Assembly: GCF_021532625.1 (NCBI RefSeq)
Contig: NZ_JAKGAR010000001.1
Coordinates: 248,001 to 312,000, forward strand
Reading direction: 5' to 3'
Source of the DNA: Octadecabacter algicola
GTDB lineage: Bacteria; Pseudomonadota; Alphaproteobacteria; Rhodobacterales; Rhodobacteraceae
Length of the DNA stretch: 64,000 nucleotides
This document shows, piece by piece, positions 63,767 to 64,000 of this stretch (position 1 is its first letter; every line of letters begins with the position of its first letter). Both the position numbers and the translations under genes were made by a program. The notes under the pieces are model-generated. The model saw nothing but the letters and a program-made list of their open reading frames with translations, searched no databases and was not told the DNA's origin.

Positions 63767-64000
63767 TTACCGCCGATCAATTAGTCCTATTTCATCCATG
63801 AAGGTATCGAGTTCGGACTTCTCAACGTTGAAATGCGCCGCCTTTAGAGCGTCGAATGTTTTGCGAAGCGCCTTCTTTTCCTCGCCTTGGCAATCGTTCC
63901 ACGGACGGCCTTGTAGGGCCATGTGCAACGCGTAATAGCCGATGAAATGGGGCCGGTTTCCGTTGCTTAGAAACTTTGCGTAGGCGGCATCAGCCCCCAT
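63767..64000 (-). CDS. Unidentified protein, 5' end may lie outside the window
   Basis: The leftward frame is open from 64000 with an ATG at the very edge, so the true start may be further right. The visible 77 residues read PHFIGYYALHMALQGRPWNDC, then a Lys-rich helix (EEKKALRKTFDALKAAHFNVEKSELD), ending MDEIGLIDRR. No signal or membrane span is seen. Not recognised. It lies upstream of the lytic transglycosylase on the same strand, 59 bases away. Confidence 0.6.
   Translation of the reverse strand: MGADAAYAKFLSNGNRPHFIGYYALHMALQGRPWNDCQGEEKKALRKTFDALKAAHFNVEKSELDTFMDEIGLIDRR

Noticed and set aside
1-64000. CRISPR arrays, rRNA operons, prophage, insertion sequences
   Set aside because: No regularly spaced direct repeats, rRNA-like sequence, integrase, transposase or phage structural genes were found.
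1-64000. Riboswitches in gene leaders
   Set aside because: Leaders of edd, argS, pdxA, the ureohydrolases and fabH cluster are short or lack recognisable aptamer cores.

Overview
The window comes from the chromosome of an alphaproteobacterium of the Rhodobacterales (Roseobacter/Rhodobacter group). The evidence is the gene content and order: rpmF-plsX-fabH-ihfA-merR followed by tRNA-Pro, argS-SPOR-nagZ-scpA-scpB, lptF-lptG-lptD-surA-pdxA-rsmA, the two-domain dCTP deaminase, DUF2852, DUF2927 and DUF4167 proteins, and a DksA with a reduced cysteine set. Nearly all of it is core housekeeping sequence, densely packed with many 1-4 base stop/start overlaps. No rRNA, CRISPR array, prophage, transposase or plasmid gene was seen.

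Layout. 1-6 kb: an arginyl/leucyl-tRNA-protein transferase (cut by the window edge), a long inverted repeat, two tandem DUF2852 membrane proteins under a pair of look-alike operators, a compact GT51-like exported protein, ybaK, and glnE with a small companion gene. 6-9 kb: the Entner-Doudoroff genes edd and eda with a LacI-type palindrome upstream, then a lipoprotein. 9.5-18 kb: an rRNA methyltransferase with a PIN protein, M48 and M24-like proteins, DedA, and a moxR / DUF2927 / VWA cluster containing two tiny genes. 18-23.8 kb: dksA, a flavin monooxygenase, xthA, erpA and dgt, then an orphan exported protein with foreign-looking codon use, followed by repeat-like DNA before argS.

23.8-35 kb: the argS to scpB group, a small basic protein, dCTP deaminase, tRNA-Pro(GGG) with its terminator, and the fatty-acid/ribosome cluster read leftward. 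35-45 kb: bamE, olsB (ornithine lipids), the ABC-F protein Uup, mazG, an M20 amidohydrolase coupled to two tandem ureohydrolases, DUF1499, prfA-prmC and DUF4167. 45.8-53.3 kb: a leftward envelope operon, lptF-lptG-lptD-surA-pdxA-rsmA. 53.4-64 kb: pepA-holC, an aspartic protease, MarC, a second ABC-F protein, a thioesterase, an SGNH hydrolase, ndk, an unusual cysteine-bearing membrane protein, an EamA transporter, a cation/proton antiporter, a lytic transglycosylase and an unidentified partial gene.

Several genes share themes: outer-membrane biogenesis (bamE, lptD/F/G, surA-like), peptidoglycan turnover (nagZ, lytic transglycosylase, SPOR, GT51-like), translation and its quality control (argS, prfA, prmC, rsmA, rlmI, ybaK, two ABC-F), and nucleotide-pool control (dgt, dCTP deaminase, mazG, ndk). 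No clear new multi-gene defence or biosynthetic system was found. The best leads are the orphan gene at 22489-23553, the twin operators at 1711-1787, the M20/ureohydrolase trio at 39652-42728, the moxR/VWA cluster with its small genes, and the CxxC membrane protein at 60568-61146.
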